A DNA stretch of 64,000 bases, taken from assembly GCA_003222245.1 (NCBI GenBank), contig QHVH01000033.1, forward strand, positions 24,790 through 88,789, read 5' to 3'. A model generated the notes under the pieces. That model was not told the DNA's origin. It did no database searches and saw nothing but the letters and a program-made list of their open reading frames with translations. Both the position numbers and the translations under genes were made by a program. Shown here in pieces: positions 21,521 through 29,652 of this stretch. How positions within the stretch are numbered: the stretch's first letter is position 1; each line of letters starts with the position of its first letter. This DNA comes from Blastocatellia bacterium AA13 (GTDB lineage Bacteria > Acidobacteriota > Blastocatellia > UBA7656).

Positions 21521-23125
21521 ATGATGAGGCTCGGACTGCGATCTCGATTAATCGTTCTTATTGCTATACAGGTCATCGCTCTCACGGGTATTCGGCCTGC
21601 GACGGCTCGATCGGCGGCTCAATCAGATGCTCCGTCGGATCTCGACACATATGCGGCGCGCGTCCTAAAGGACTTTGAAGTACCGGGCCTGGCGGTTGGG
21701 ATTGTCAAAGACGGCCGGCTAATACTTGCGAAGGGATACGGGGTTCGCAAGATCGGTGAGCCAACGCCCGTCGACGAGCACACGCTTTTCGGCATTGCGT
21801 CCAACACAAAAGCGTTTACCGCCGCGGCGCTCGCGACCCTTGTCGACGAAGGCAAGATCAAGTGGGACGATCCGGTCATAAAGCACATGCCGAGCTTTCA
21901 AATGTACGATCCTTATGTGACCCGAGAGATGACTATCAGGGATCTGCTTACGCATCGAAGCGGGCTCGGCCTGGGAGCGGGTGATCTTATGTTCTGGCCG
22001 CATACGACGTTCACCCGCGACGAGATTGTTCAACGGCTTCGCTTCATCAAACCCGCGAGCAGTTTTCGAAGCCGTTATGCCTACGACAACATTCTCTATC
22101 TCGTAGCCGGCCAGATAATTCCTGCCGTTACCGGCAAGAGCTGGGACGATTTCATCAAGGAGCGAATCTTTGCACGAGTCGGCATGAGCGAGAGCAACAC
22201 CAGCACCAACGACCTTCGTGCGGGCGGCAACTTCGTTTCGCCGCACGCGAAGGTGGAAGGCAAGGTTCAAGCAATTCCGTACAACAACCTCGACAACAAC
22301 GCACCGGCAGGAGCCATCAATTCAAATGTTTCCGATATGGCGAAATGGATGAGGATTCAGCTCGCGCACGGTGCAATCGACGGCTCGCAGAGACTGTTCA
22401 GCGAACGCCAATCGCGAGAGATGTGGTCGTCTCAGACGATTCTCCCCGTAGGCGATCCGCCTCCAGCGCTCGCGGCTTTGAAAGCGAACTTTTCGTCATA
22501 TGGTCTTGGCTGGGGCTTGACCGATTATCGCGGTCACAAGGTCGTCTCGCACACAGGCGGCTTAGCGGGAATGGTATCGCGCGTGACTCTCGTTCCGGAC
22601 TTGAATCTCGGAATCGTAGTTCTAACGAATCAGGAGTCGGGCGGGGCGTTTCAGTGTCTCACTTATCATATCCTTGATTACTACCTTGGCGCGCCCGCCA
22701 CGGATTGGATCGCGGGCTTTCGATCATCCGCGGAACAGGGGCAGAAGATGGCTGCTGAATTCGAAAAGAGGCTGGCCGCCGTTCGCAAAGCGGAATCAAA
22801 GCCCCATCTCGATCTTTCCGGCTACGCGGGCCGATACGAAGATGCGTGGTATGGCGATGTGACGATCAGCCTGGAAGGCGGCAAGCTGGTTATGAAGTTC
22901 AGCCGCACGCCTGTTCTCGTCGGCGATCTCGAACACTGGCAGTATGACACGTTCATAGCTCGCTGGCGGGATCGCAGCCTTGCGGCTGATGCGTTCGTGA
23001 CCTTCTCGCTGAAGCCCAACGGCACAATCGATCAGATGAGAATGGATCCCGTGTCGCCGCTCACCGATTTCAGCTACGACTTTCAGGATCTGTTATTCAG
23101 GCCGGCTCCGGCCAGCCGCAACTGA
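21521..23125 (+). CDS. Exported serine hydrolase, class C beta-lactamase/penicillin-binding fold
   Basis: 534 residues with a GGGAGG ribosome site and a signal peptide (IVLIAIQVIALTG, cleavage near ATARS). The catalytic motifs of the serine beta-lactamase-like family are complete: S94-NT-K97 (SxxK), Y188-D-N190 (YxN) and H344-TG (third box). They lie in a core of about 40-390 (VPGLAVGIVKDGR at the start). The C-terminal 130 residues form a DUF3471-type lipocalin-like domain (LSGYAGRYEDAWYGDVTISL). Relatives include esterases, D-aminopeptidases and peptide hydrolases more often than true beta-lactamases. It acts in the periplasm. An amidohydrolase that may use D-amino-acid derivatives lies convergently downstream, which could fit peptidoglycan or D-peptide turnover, but that is speculative. 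Confidence 0.9.
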   Translation: MMRLGLRSRLIVLIAIQVIALTGIRPATARSAAQSDAPSDLDTYAARVLKDFEVPGLAVGIVKDGRLILAKGYGVRKIGEPTPVDEHTLFGIASNTKAFTAAALATLVDEGKIKWDDPVIKHMPSFQMYDPYVTREMTIRDLLTHRSGLGLGAGDLMFWPHTTFTRDEIVQRLRFIKPASSFRSRYAYDNILYLVAGQIIPAVTGKSWDDFIKERIFARVGMSESNTSTNDLRAGGNFVSPHAKVEGKVQAIPYNNLDNNAPAGAINSNVSDMAKWMRIQLAHGAIDGSQRLFSERQSREMWSSQTILPVGDPPPALAALKANFSSYGLGWGLTDYRGHKVVSHTGGLAGMVSRVTLVPDLNLGIVVLTNQESGGAFQCLTYHILDYYLGAPATDWIAGFRSSAEQGQKMAAEFEKRLAAVRKAESKPHLDLSGYAGRYEDAWYGDVTISLEGGKLVMKFSRTPVLVGDLEHWQYDTFIARWRDRSLAADAFVTFSLKPNGTIDQMRMDPVSPLTDFSYDFQDLLFRPAPASRN

Positions 23126-23221
23126 ACGTCGACAGAGGAATTCAAGGGGGGTGTCGGAGGCTATTTTGCCGGGACGACGACGACTGCATTATGGCCTTGC
23201 GGAAGTTCCGGATGAGCCGAG

Positions 23222-24940
23222 TCAATTAATCTTGCCGGGCCCCCAAACGGCGCGTCCGGATTTTGCGCCCGTATGCTCACCGTCTTTCAATACCTGAACT
23301 CCGTTCACGAATACGTGCCGCATTCCCGTTGAATACTGATGAGGCTTCTCGAAGGTAGCGTGATCGGCAATCGCCTTGGGATCGAATACAACCACATCGG
23401 CAAACATGCCGGGTTTCAGAAAGCCTCGATGATCGAGTCCGAGATTAGCAGCCGGCAAACCGCTGAGCCGCCGGATCGCTTCCCGCAGCGAGATCACTTT
23501 TTCTTCACGGACGTACTTGCCAAGAAGCCGGGCGAAGTTCCCGTAGGCGCGCGGGTGAGTGGACGATTTCAGAAACACGCCCTCCGGCGCCATCGATGCC
23601 GCATCCGAGCCGAACGAAACCCACGGTCTACGAATCTGCTTTTTAATATTTTCCTCATTGATCAGGAAGTAGACCGTCTCAACTCGCGAACGATCTTCCA
23701 GAATCAGATCCATCATCGTCTCTACCGGGTCCTTGCCGCGAATCGTGGCTGCTTCAGACAGCGTCTTGCCGATCAGAGGCTTCAACGTTTCCGATCTGAA
23801 GCCCACGAGGAGAATTCCATCCGGAGAGCCCGCATTGAGGTATAGATTCTCCCATCCTTTTGTTTCGGTTCGGACGGCGGTCGCTATCTTAGCGCGAGTC
23901 GCGGGATCCTGAAGCCGTTTCAACAGCGCGTCGAAGCCTCCATCCAGCACCCACGGAGGCATGCATGCGGTCAGACCGGTAGCTCCCGCGGTATACGTGT
24001 ACATATCCGCCGTTATTTTCAATCCGTTCTTTCGCGCCGCTTCGACAAGGGCAAAGGCCTGATCGATCTTGTTCCAGTTATCGCGGCCAGCCGCTTTCAG
24101 GTGATATATCTCCGCGGGGATTTGCGCTTCACGGCTGATGCGAATCAGCTCCTTCACACCGTCGAGCAGCTCGTTGCCTTCATTTCTCATGTGAGCCGTG
24201 TATTTGCCTTTGTACATCGCGGCGACTTTACACATCGCTATCAACTCTTCGGTTGAAGCGTAGAAGGCTGGAGCATAGATCAGCGCGGTTGTGATGCCGA
24301 GAGCGCCGGCTTCCATCTCGCGACGAACGAGCTCGCACATTCGGGCGATCTGCTCGGGCGTCGCCCGCTTGTCTTCGAGCCCTACAACGTACTCGCGAAT
24401 CGTGCCGGCGCCGATGAACGATGCGACGTTCTGCGAGATGCCGCGCTTCTCTAGAAATCTCAGGTAATCCGAAAGAGTCGTCCAGGGAATCTCGAATCTG
24501 ACGTCTCCTTGCGCTGCTTGCCGCCTGCGCTTCATTTCATCGCTGAGCGGACCCATCGAAGATTCGCCGAAGATCTGAGTGGTTACGCCTTCTCGAAGCT
24601 CTCCCTGCGAGCGGCCGTCGACCAGTAGAGACGATTCCGAGTGCGACAGCATGTTGATGAATCCGGGCGCAACCGCAAGCCCGGCGGCGTCGATGATAGT
24701 AGTCGCCGCGGCGGATTTCAGGTTTCCTATAACAGCGATTCTGTCGCCTCGAATGCCAACATCGGCGTGAATCGGAGCTCGGCCGGTTCCATCGTAGATC
24801 ACGCCGCTTCTGATGATCACGTCGAACGCGCCTTGTGTTGTCTGGCCCCGCACCGTCGATAGAGGCACAAGAAGAGCCGTGATTATCAGACAAATTGATA
24901 TTATTCGAGGAATCGCATTCAATGAGTTCGCAGTCGGCAA
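23222..24940 (-). CDS. Exported amidohydrolase, N-acyl-D-amino-acid deacylase family
   Basis: 572 residues from a TTG at 24,938-24,940 that is preceded by AAGGAG with 6-nt spacing; an in-frame GTG five codons upstream would place that Shine-Dalgarno inside the gene. A signal peptide (IISICLIITALLVPLSTVRG) is followed by the urease-type amidohydrolase pattern: DVIIRSGVIYDGTGRAP (small beta-sandwich), AVAPGFINMLSHSE, EGVTTQIFGESSMGPLS, YTAHMRNEGNE, EIYHLKAAG, SFGSDAASMAPEG, and the C-terminal LKPGMFADVVVFDP. Compared with classical D-aminoacylases, HxH is replaced by LSH and the metal-binding Cys position by Ser, as in a known subfamily with FINMLS. The Asp of FGSDAA and the His residues of the barrel remain. 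The substrate is not certain. The DUF1080 gene upstream on the same strand is 67 bp away and may be co-transcribed. Confidence 0.85.
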   Translation of the reverse strand: MPTANSLNAIPRIISICLIITALLVPLSTVRGQTTQGAFDVIIRSGVIYDGTGRAPIHADVGIRGDRIAVIGNLKSAAATTIIDAAGLAVAPGFINMLSHSESSLLVDGRSQGELREGVTTQIFGESSMGPLSDEMKRRRQAAQGDVRFEIPWTTLSDYLRFLEKRGISQNVASFIGAGTIREYVVGLEDKRATPEQIARMCELVRREMEAGALGITTALIYAPAFYASTEELIAMCKVAAMYKGKYTAHMRNEGNELLDGVKELIRISREAQIPAEIYHLKAAGRDNWNKIDQAFALVEAARKNGLKITADMYTYTAGATGLTACMPPWVLDGGFDALLKRLQDPATRAKIATAVRTETKGWENLYLNAGSPDGILLVGFRSETLKPLIGKTLSEAATIRGKDPVETMMDLILEDRSRVETVYFLINEENIKKQIRRPWVSFGSDAASMAPEGVFLKSSTHPRAYGNFARLLGKYVREEKVISLREAIRRLSGLPAANLGLDHRGFLKPGMFADVVVFDPKAIADHATFEKPHQYSTGMRHVFVNGVQVLKDGEHTGAKSGRAVWGPGKIN

Positions 24941-25006
24941 GTTTGTCTCCTTCACTCGAAATACTTCGGGCGCACTCGAGTTATCTTTGCATCCTTGTGT
25001 CGAGAA

Positions 25007-25795
25007 TCAATCTTCGGGCGCCTGCCGAATCCAGATGTTTCGATATCTAACCGGATCGTGATGATCCTGAAGCGAGAGCGGGAGCCTGTCCGCGTGAGCT
25101 GCATACGGCGGACGCCGGCGATGTGCGGTAGGGCCGGTCAACTCGACGTTGTCCAACGCGAGCACGCCATTGTGAAGCAGCGTGATTCGCGCCGCTTTTA
25201 TGACTTTTCCATTCTTGTCGAAGCGCGGCCGGTGAAAGATTACGTCGTAGCTCTGCCACTGGCCGGGAGGCCGCGACGCATTCACCAGGGGCGGGTACTG
25301 GCCGTAGACCGCGCCAGCCTGCCCATCCGGATATGTTTTGTTCTGATAGGAATCGAGCACTTGAATCTCATAGATTCCCATCAGGAATACGCCGCTGTTA
25401 CCTCGTTCCTGACCTTCGCCTGCCGCCGGAGAAGGCGCGGCCCATTCAACGTGCAACTGGCAGTCGCCGAATCCCTGTTTGGTACTGATGGTTCCGGAAC
25501 CGTTCACGATTTCGATGTAGCCGTGCTCGAGCTTCCAGCCCGCGGCCCCGCCTTTATCGTTGCGCCATTGCGATAGGTCTCTGCCATCGAACAGTACGAC
25601 AGCGTCGGACGGAGGCCGGCCGGATGCTTCTTGAGTGCTTGCGGAACCCGGTTCGACGATGGCGGGTTGGGGCCGCTTTTCATCGTGAATTGTCCATTGC
25701 TGGGGTTTATCAACGGATTGGCCTTCGAAAGTGTTGAACGACATTAAGACGAGTCCTCCGGTTAAAAGAAGCCGAGTCAAGATTCGTGCCGACAT
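25007..25795 (-). CDS. Exported DUF1080 (3-keto-disaccharide hydrolase-like) protein
   Basis: 262 residues; a GGAGG site precedes the ATG. A short signal peptide (LTRLLLTGGLVLMSF) is followed by a concanavalin-like DUF1080 domain: VVLFDGRDLSQWRN, GAAGWKLEHGYIEIV, DCQLHVEWAAP, RGNSGVFLMGIYEIQVLDSY, WQSYDVIFHRPRF, VTLLHNGV-like strand (ITLLHNGVLALDNVEL) and YRNIWIRQ. This is the complete order for the family, whose members include glycoside and 3-keto-glycoside hydrolases in Bacteroidota, Planctomycetota and Acidobacteriota. It acts outside the cytoplasm. The actual substrate cannot be read from sequence. Confidence 0.88.
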   Translation of the reverse strand: MSARILTRLLLTGGLVLMSFNTFEGQSVDKPQQWTIHDEKRPQPAIVEPGSASTQEASGRPPSDAVVLFDGRDLSQWRNDKGGAAGWKLEHGYIEIVNGSGTISTKQGFGDCQLHVEWAAPSPAAGEGQERGNSGVFLMGIYEIQVLDSYQNKTYPDGQAGAVYGQYPPLVNASRPPGQWQSYDVIFHRPRFDKNGKVIKAARITLLHNGVLALDNVELTGPTAHRRRPPYAAHADRLPLSLQDHHDPVRYRNIWIRQAPED

Positions 25796-26191
25796 TGCGC
25801 CTCCTGGCTTAAGGTCACTGTGGGGGCCGGCCTCTGTGCCGGGCCCCCTTTAGTTACGCATCATTCAAGAGAATGCGGTTTTATTCAAGAGAAAGAGCAT
25901 TGCCGGTGTGACCGAGGGCGACGCGCTTGTCCTGGCTATTTAATAGTCAGCCTTTCAGGCCTTACCCTGAGCGCGAACATGCGATCAAGAGCAAAGCGCG
26001 ATATGTCGCCGCGTCTCAGAGCGCCAAAGGCCGGATATAAGAGACCGGCGACTCACGTTATTAGTCGGCACAGCGGTTGACTCGATCACGCGAATCGAAT
26101 ATATCAACGCTGCGGCGACGGTTCACAAGTCGAGCCGCGAACGTGAACCGCGAACACCGTTTCCGTAACGCCTTCATAGGAGAATGCACTG
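25796..26191. other. Divergent intergenic region with palindromes and a dispersed repeat
   Basis: No gene is visible. Structures seen: a GC-rich hairpin at 25,822-25,848 (GGGGGCC/GGCCCCC outer stem) followed by TTTAGTT; two copies of ATTCAAGAGAA at 25,863-25,873 and 25,883-25,893, 20 bp apart and so on the same helix face; and a dispersed repeat at 25,924-25,962 that recurs at 45,253-45,292. Promoters for the divergent DUF1080 and CocE genes must also lie here, but I could not assign hexamers. Confidence 0.6.
25924..25962 (+). repeat. Dispersed intergenic repeat, copy 1
   Basis: This 39-bp stretch starting CGCTTG and containing ATTTAATAGTC and GCCTTTCAGGCCT recurs at 45,253-45,292 with only a few differences. 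Both copies sit in long intergenic regions near GC-rich palindromes, and both contain the small inverted repeat around GGCCT-like arms. Confidence 0.7.
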
Positions 26192-28081
26192 ATGAAGAGG
26201 TCTCTGCTGGCAGCTCTCTCGACAGCGATATTCCTGGCCGCGATTTGGACCGCCTTTCCAATGCGCGCGGCGAGCCAGGATCAATTCAACATTCGCGATC
26301 ACTATCTCAAGCACGAGTATCAGCTCCAGATGCGAGACGGCGTTCGACTCTTCACAGCGGTCTACACGCCGAAGGATGCATCGCAGAAGTATCCAATCAT
26401 GCTCTGCCGGACGCCGTATGGCGTCGCGCCATATGGAGACGAAAACTATCCGGCGTCGCTAGGACCTTCGCCGCTCTTCGCCAGCGAGGGCTTTATTTTT
26501 GTCTATCAAGATGTCCGCGGAAAAATGATGTCCGAAGGCGACTTCAAATGGATGACCCCATATAAACCGAACAAAAGCGCCGGCGATGTCGATGAGACCA
26601 CCGATACGTACGACACGATCGATCAGCTCATCAAGCTGATCCCGAACAACAACGGCAGAGTCGGGATGTGGGGCATTTCATTCCCGGGGTTCTATACCGC
26701 TCAGGGAATCATCGCGGCGCATCCAGCCTTGAAAGCCGCTTCACCGCAGGCCCCGATGGGTGACAACTGGCTGGGAGACGACCTGCACCACAACGGAGCT
26801 TTCTTCTTGCCGCACGGGTTCAATTTTATCGCGGGATTCGGACGACCGCGCACTGGTCCCACCAGAATGGGGGGCTTCGGCTTCAACCATGGAACGCAGG
26901 ATGGCTACAACTTCTTTCTCGAAATGGGGCCGCTTGCAAACGCAAATAAGAAATTCCTGAACGGCGATATCAGACTTTGGAATGAATGGATGGAGCACGG
27001 CGATTACGATGCCTACTGGAAGGCGCGGAACGTGCCGCGGCATCTTACTCGCGTGACGCCTGCCGTGATGACGGTCGGAGGTTGGTTCGACGCCGAAGAT
27101 CTCTATGGAGCTTTGCACGTTTACAAGGCCGTTGAGAAAAACAACCCGAACATCTTCAACGTTCTTGTGATGGGTCCGTGGTGTCACGGATGCTGGTCGC
27201 GAGGCGACGGCGAATCGCTTGGAAGCGCGCAATTCGGCGCCAAGACGAGTATTTTTTATCGCGAGAACATCGAGCTTCCATTTTTTAATTATTTCCTCAA
27301 AGACAAAGGAAAGGCCGATCTTCCGGAAGCCTACGTCTTCGCGACCGGAATTAATCAATGGCATAAATACGATCATTGGCCGCCAAAAGGAGCCGCCGAA
27401 TTGAGCTTGTATTTACAAGCCAACGGAAAGATTTCGTTTGAACGATCCTCCGATGCATCGGACAAAGCCTACGACGAATATGTCAGCGATCCTTCTAAAC
27501 CCGTGCCGTACATAAACAACATCGCAATCGGAATGACTCGCGAGTACATGACGGACGACCAGCGCTTCGCAGCAACGCGGCCGGACGTGCTGGTCTATCG
27601 AAGCGACGTTCTTACGGACGACATCACGTTTGCCGGACCCTTGAAAGCCGATCTATTCGTGTCGACCACCGGAACCGACTCGGATTTTATCGTGAAGCTG
27701 ATTGACGTCTTTCCCAACAACACTCCCGATCCGAGGCCGAACCCGACTGGTTTTCGAGCCGGAGGATATCAGATGCTCGTGCGTGGAGAGCCGATGCGAG
27801 CCAAATATCGAAAAGCCTTCGATAAGCCTGAGCCGATGGTTCCGGGCCAGGCAACGGAGGTCCCTTTTGAGTTGCCCGACATCAACCACACTTTTCAAAA
27901 GGGGCATCGGATAATGATTCAGGTGCAGAGCACGTGGTTTCCGCTGGTGGATAGAAATCCTCAGAAGTTCGTCAACATCTACGCGGCTACGGAAGCGGAT
28001 TTTCAGAAGGCTGCCCAGCGCCTTTATCACTCATCCCGCTTCCCCTCACGTCTATCCGGCAGCGTGATCAAGGGCGAGTAG
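26192..28081 (+). CDS. Exported CocE/NonD-type X-Pro dipeptidyl-peptidase-like hydrolase
   Basis: 629 residues with AGGAG upstream and a signal peptide (LLAALSTAIFLAAIWT). The S15/CocE family alpha/beta hydrolase has the nucleophile in GISFPG (S163), the acid in GGWFDAEDLYG (D300) and the base in GPWCHGCW (H332). A helical cap lies between strands. The C-terminal jelly-roll domain begins near 430 (FAGPLKADLFVSTTGTDSDF, IQVQSTWFPLVDRNPQ). This layout is that of alpha-amino-acid ester hydrolases and glutaryl-7-ACA acylases rather than of true dipeptidyl-peptidases. It should cleave esters or amides of amino acids or beta-lactam-like substrates in the periplasm. The exact substrate is unknown. 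Confidence 0.92.
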   Translation: MKRSLLAALSTAIFLAAIWTAFPMRAASQDQFNIRDHYLKHEYQLQMRDGVRLFTAVYTPKDASQKYPIMLCRTPYGVAPYGDENYPASLGPSPLFASEGFIFVYQDVRGKMMSEGDFKWMTPYKPNKSAGDVDETTDTYDTIDQLIKLIPNNNGRVGMWGISFPGFYTAQGIIAAHPALKAASPQAPMGDNWLGDDLHHNGAFFLPHGFNFIAGFGRPRTGPTRMGGFGFNHGTQDGYNFFLEMGPLANANKKFLNGDIRLWNEWMEHGDYDAYWKARNVPRHLTRVTPAVMTVGGWFDAEDLYGALHVYKAVEKNNPNIFNVLVMGPWCHGCWSRGDGESLGSAQFGAKTSIFYRENIELPFFNYFLKDKGKADLPEAYVFATGINQWHKYDHWPPKGAAELSLYLQANGKISFERSSDASDKAYDEYVSDPSKPVPYINNIAIGMTREYMTDDQRFAATRPDVLVYRSDVLTDDITFAGPLKADLFVSTTGTDSDFIVKLIDVFPNNTPDPRPNPTGFRAGGYQMLVRGEPMRAKYRKAFDKPEPMVPGQATEVPFELPDINHTFQKGHRIMIQVQSTWFPLVDRNPQKFVNIYAATEADFQKAAQRLYHSSRFPSRLSGSVIKGE

Positions 28082-28216
28082 GGTTCTCGCAAGGGCTCGA
28101 TTGAACAGACATTGAACGGCTCGCACTTTCCAGGGGCGTAGATTCGCGGGCTCCAGAGCTATTACATCGCCCGCCGTTGGCGCTCCCGCTCGCCGGTAAC
28201 CTGTCCCCTGTAACGT

Positions 28217-28924
28217 GTGCCGACCATGGTGTGTAAGGGTCGAATGACCGAAGATATGCTGGTCATAGTCGATACATTCGGCCGCAAGCTTCGGAGCGAA
28301 GAGCGCAATCCATCATCGGAGCTTCCGATGCATCTCGCGATTTATCGGCTCAGGCCCGATGTCAGAGCGGTCGTGCATGCGCATCCTCCATTCGGAACAG
28401 GATTCGCGGTCGCGAACGTCCCTCTCGATAAGCCTCTGCTTTCGGAAGTGATTCTGACACTGGGCTGCATTCCGCTTACCGCATACGGCACGCCTTCTAC
28501 GAATGAAATGGTGGACTCGCTTGCGCCCTACATTCCGCATCACGATGCTCTGTTGCTCGCCAATCACGGAGCGGTGTCTTACGGACCCGATCTCGAGCTG
28601 GCATACGGGCGAATGGAAACGCTCGAGCACTTCGCGAAGATAACACTCATAGCAAGACTCGTGGGAAAGCCCGCGGAATTGTCGCCGGAGGCAATCGCAA
28701 AGCTGCTGGATGTGAGAGAGCGAGCGGGCTATATGTCGCCCGAGGCGCGAGGGTGTCAGGCGTGCGGTTATCTGAACGGACATTCCTCGTCGTGCGCGGC
28801 CGGGTCTGCTACGAGGTCGCAGGGTCGTTCAAACGGCGGGGATACGATTACGCTCACTCGACAGGAGCTGAACGCATTGATAACCGAGGCGGCCCGTCTG
28901 GTCGCCGACCAGATGAAGCACTAA
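28217..28924 (+). CDS. Class II aldolase, N-terminally short, with C-terminal encapsulation-type helix
   Basis: 235 residues from a GTG right after an in-frame TAA. It starts at MPTMVCKGRMTEDMLV, which in fuculose-phosphate aldolases corresponds to the TPTG region near residue 43. The first about 45 residues, with the phosphate-binding GNxS motif, are therefore missing. The remaining motifs are intact: SSE (E35, catalytic), VVHAHPP (H54, H56) and LLANHG (H117), the zinc ligands. After a Cys-containing segment (GCQACGYLNGH) and a Gly/Ser linker, the last about 25 residues (ITLTRQELNALITEAARLV) form an amphipathic helix like those that target cargo into bacterial microcompartments. Two shell-protein genes follow directly. 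Either the start is damaged or an upstream frame was lost. Confidence 0.8.
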   Translation: MPTMVCKGRMTEDMLVIVDTFGRKLRSEERNPSSELPMHLAIYRLRPDVRAVVHAHPPFGTGFAVANVPLDKPLLSEVILTLGCIPLTAYGTPSTNEMVDSLAPYIPHHDALLLANHGAVSYGPDLELAYGRMETLEHFAKITLIARLVGKPAELSPEAIAKLLDVRERAGYMSPEARGCQACGYLNGHSSSCAAGSATRSQGRSNGGDTITLTRQELNALITEAARLVADQMKH

Positions 28925-28982
28925 CATACTGTCAGGACCGCACGGCTCGCATCATTAGTCGGCGGCCGTTAAAGGAGAAAAG

Positions 28983-29270
28983 ATGGAAGCTCTCGGAATG
29001 ATCGAGACCAAGGGTCTTATAGCAATGATCGAAGCCTCGGACGCCATGGTAAAGGCTGCGAATGTCACGCTGATCGGCTATGAGAAAATCGGAGCCGGTT
29101 TCGTTACCGCGATCGTTCGGGGCGACGTAGCAGCCGTCAAAGCGGCCACGGATGCCGGCGCGGCGGCCGCTCGGCGCGTCGGTGAACTGGTCAGCGTTCA
29201 CGTCATCCCACGGCCTCATTCGTCTGTTGATGAGAGCCTGCCCGTTACATACGAATCCCGCGAAAAATAA
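28983..29270 (+). CDS. Bacterial microcompartment hexameric shell protein (BMC-H)
   Basis: 95 residues preceded by AAGGAG. It has the complete single Pfam BMC domain: [55 protein letters not shown] and VHVIPRPH. Length and motifs match PduA/EutM-type hexamers that tile the flat facets of microcompartments. The KIGAG element forms the central pore loop (small residues, so a narrow polar pore is likely). It lies 58 bp downstream of the aldolase and 49 bp upstream of the BMC-P gene, so the three probably form one transcript. Confidence 0.97.
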   Translation: MEALGMIETKGLIAMIEASDAMVKAANVTLIGYEKIGAGFVTAIVRGDVAAVKAATDAGAAAARRVGELVSVHVIPRPHSSVDESLPVTYESREK

Positions 29271-29319
29271 CACAGGCCTCGCGTTTCGGGAGTCTTTGGC
29301 GGCGGTAATCCGGAGCAGA

Positions 29320-29598
29320 ATGATACTAGCCAGAATAGTCGGCACGGTGGTTGCAACCCGAAAGGACGAGCGCCTGCACGGACGAAAGCTGTTGGTGGCT
29401 CGTCCGGTTTCCGTGGACGGCCAGTATGAAAAAGGACACGTGATTGCGGTCGACACAGTCGGCGCCGGAGAAACTGAAACGGTGCTGATCGTCCAGGGCA
29501 GCTCCGCGAGGATGGCTTTCGGATGCAAGGACTGTCCGATCGACGCGGCTGTCGTCGGTATAGTGGACACCGTCGAAGTGAACCGGAACAAGAGCTGA
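29320..29598 (+). CDS. Bacterial microcompartment vertex protein (BMC-P, EutN/CcmL family)
   Basis: 92 residues from the ATG at 29,320, chosen because GGAG lies 4 nt upstream and the family domain starts exactly here (MILARIVGTVVATRKDERL). It continues LLVARPVSV, VIAVDTVGAGETETVLIVQGSSAR and DAAVVGIVDTVEV, the OB-fold of pentameric shell proteins that close the vertices. With one hexamer and one pentamer gene, the locus has the minimum set for a closed shell. No tandem-domain trimer (BMC-T) is visible nearby. Confidence 0.96.
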   Translation: MILARIVGTVVATRKDERLHGRKLLVARPVSVDGQYEKGHVIAVDTVGAGETETVLIVQGSSARMAFGCKDCPIDAAVVGIVDTVEVNRNKS

Positions 29599-29652
29599 TG
29601 ATTCCGGACTTCAACGTGCGCGACTCGCAGTTGAATTCTTGTAGTTGAATTA

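Noticed and set aside
21521..23125. Annotation as a resistance beta-lactamase
   Set aside because: It has the catalytic motifs of the superfamily but also a DUF3471-type C-terminal domain typical of esterase or peptidase-like relatives, so antibiotic hydrolysis is not supported.
29152..29319. Upstream extension of the BMC-P gene to an earlier start
   Set aside because: The extension overlaps the BMC-H gene and has no family similarity; the ATG at 29,320 has a proper GGAG and matches the family start.
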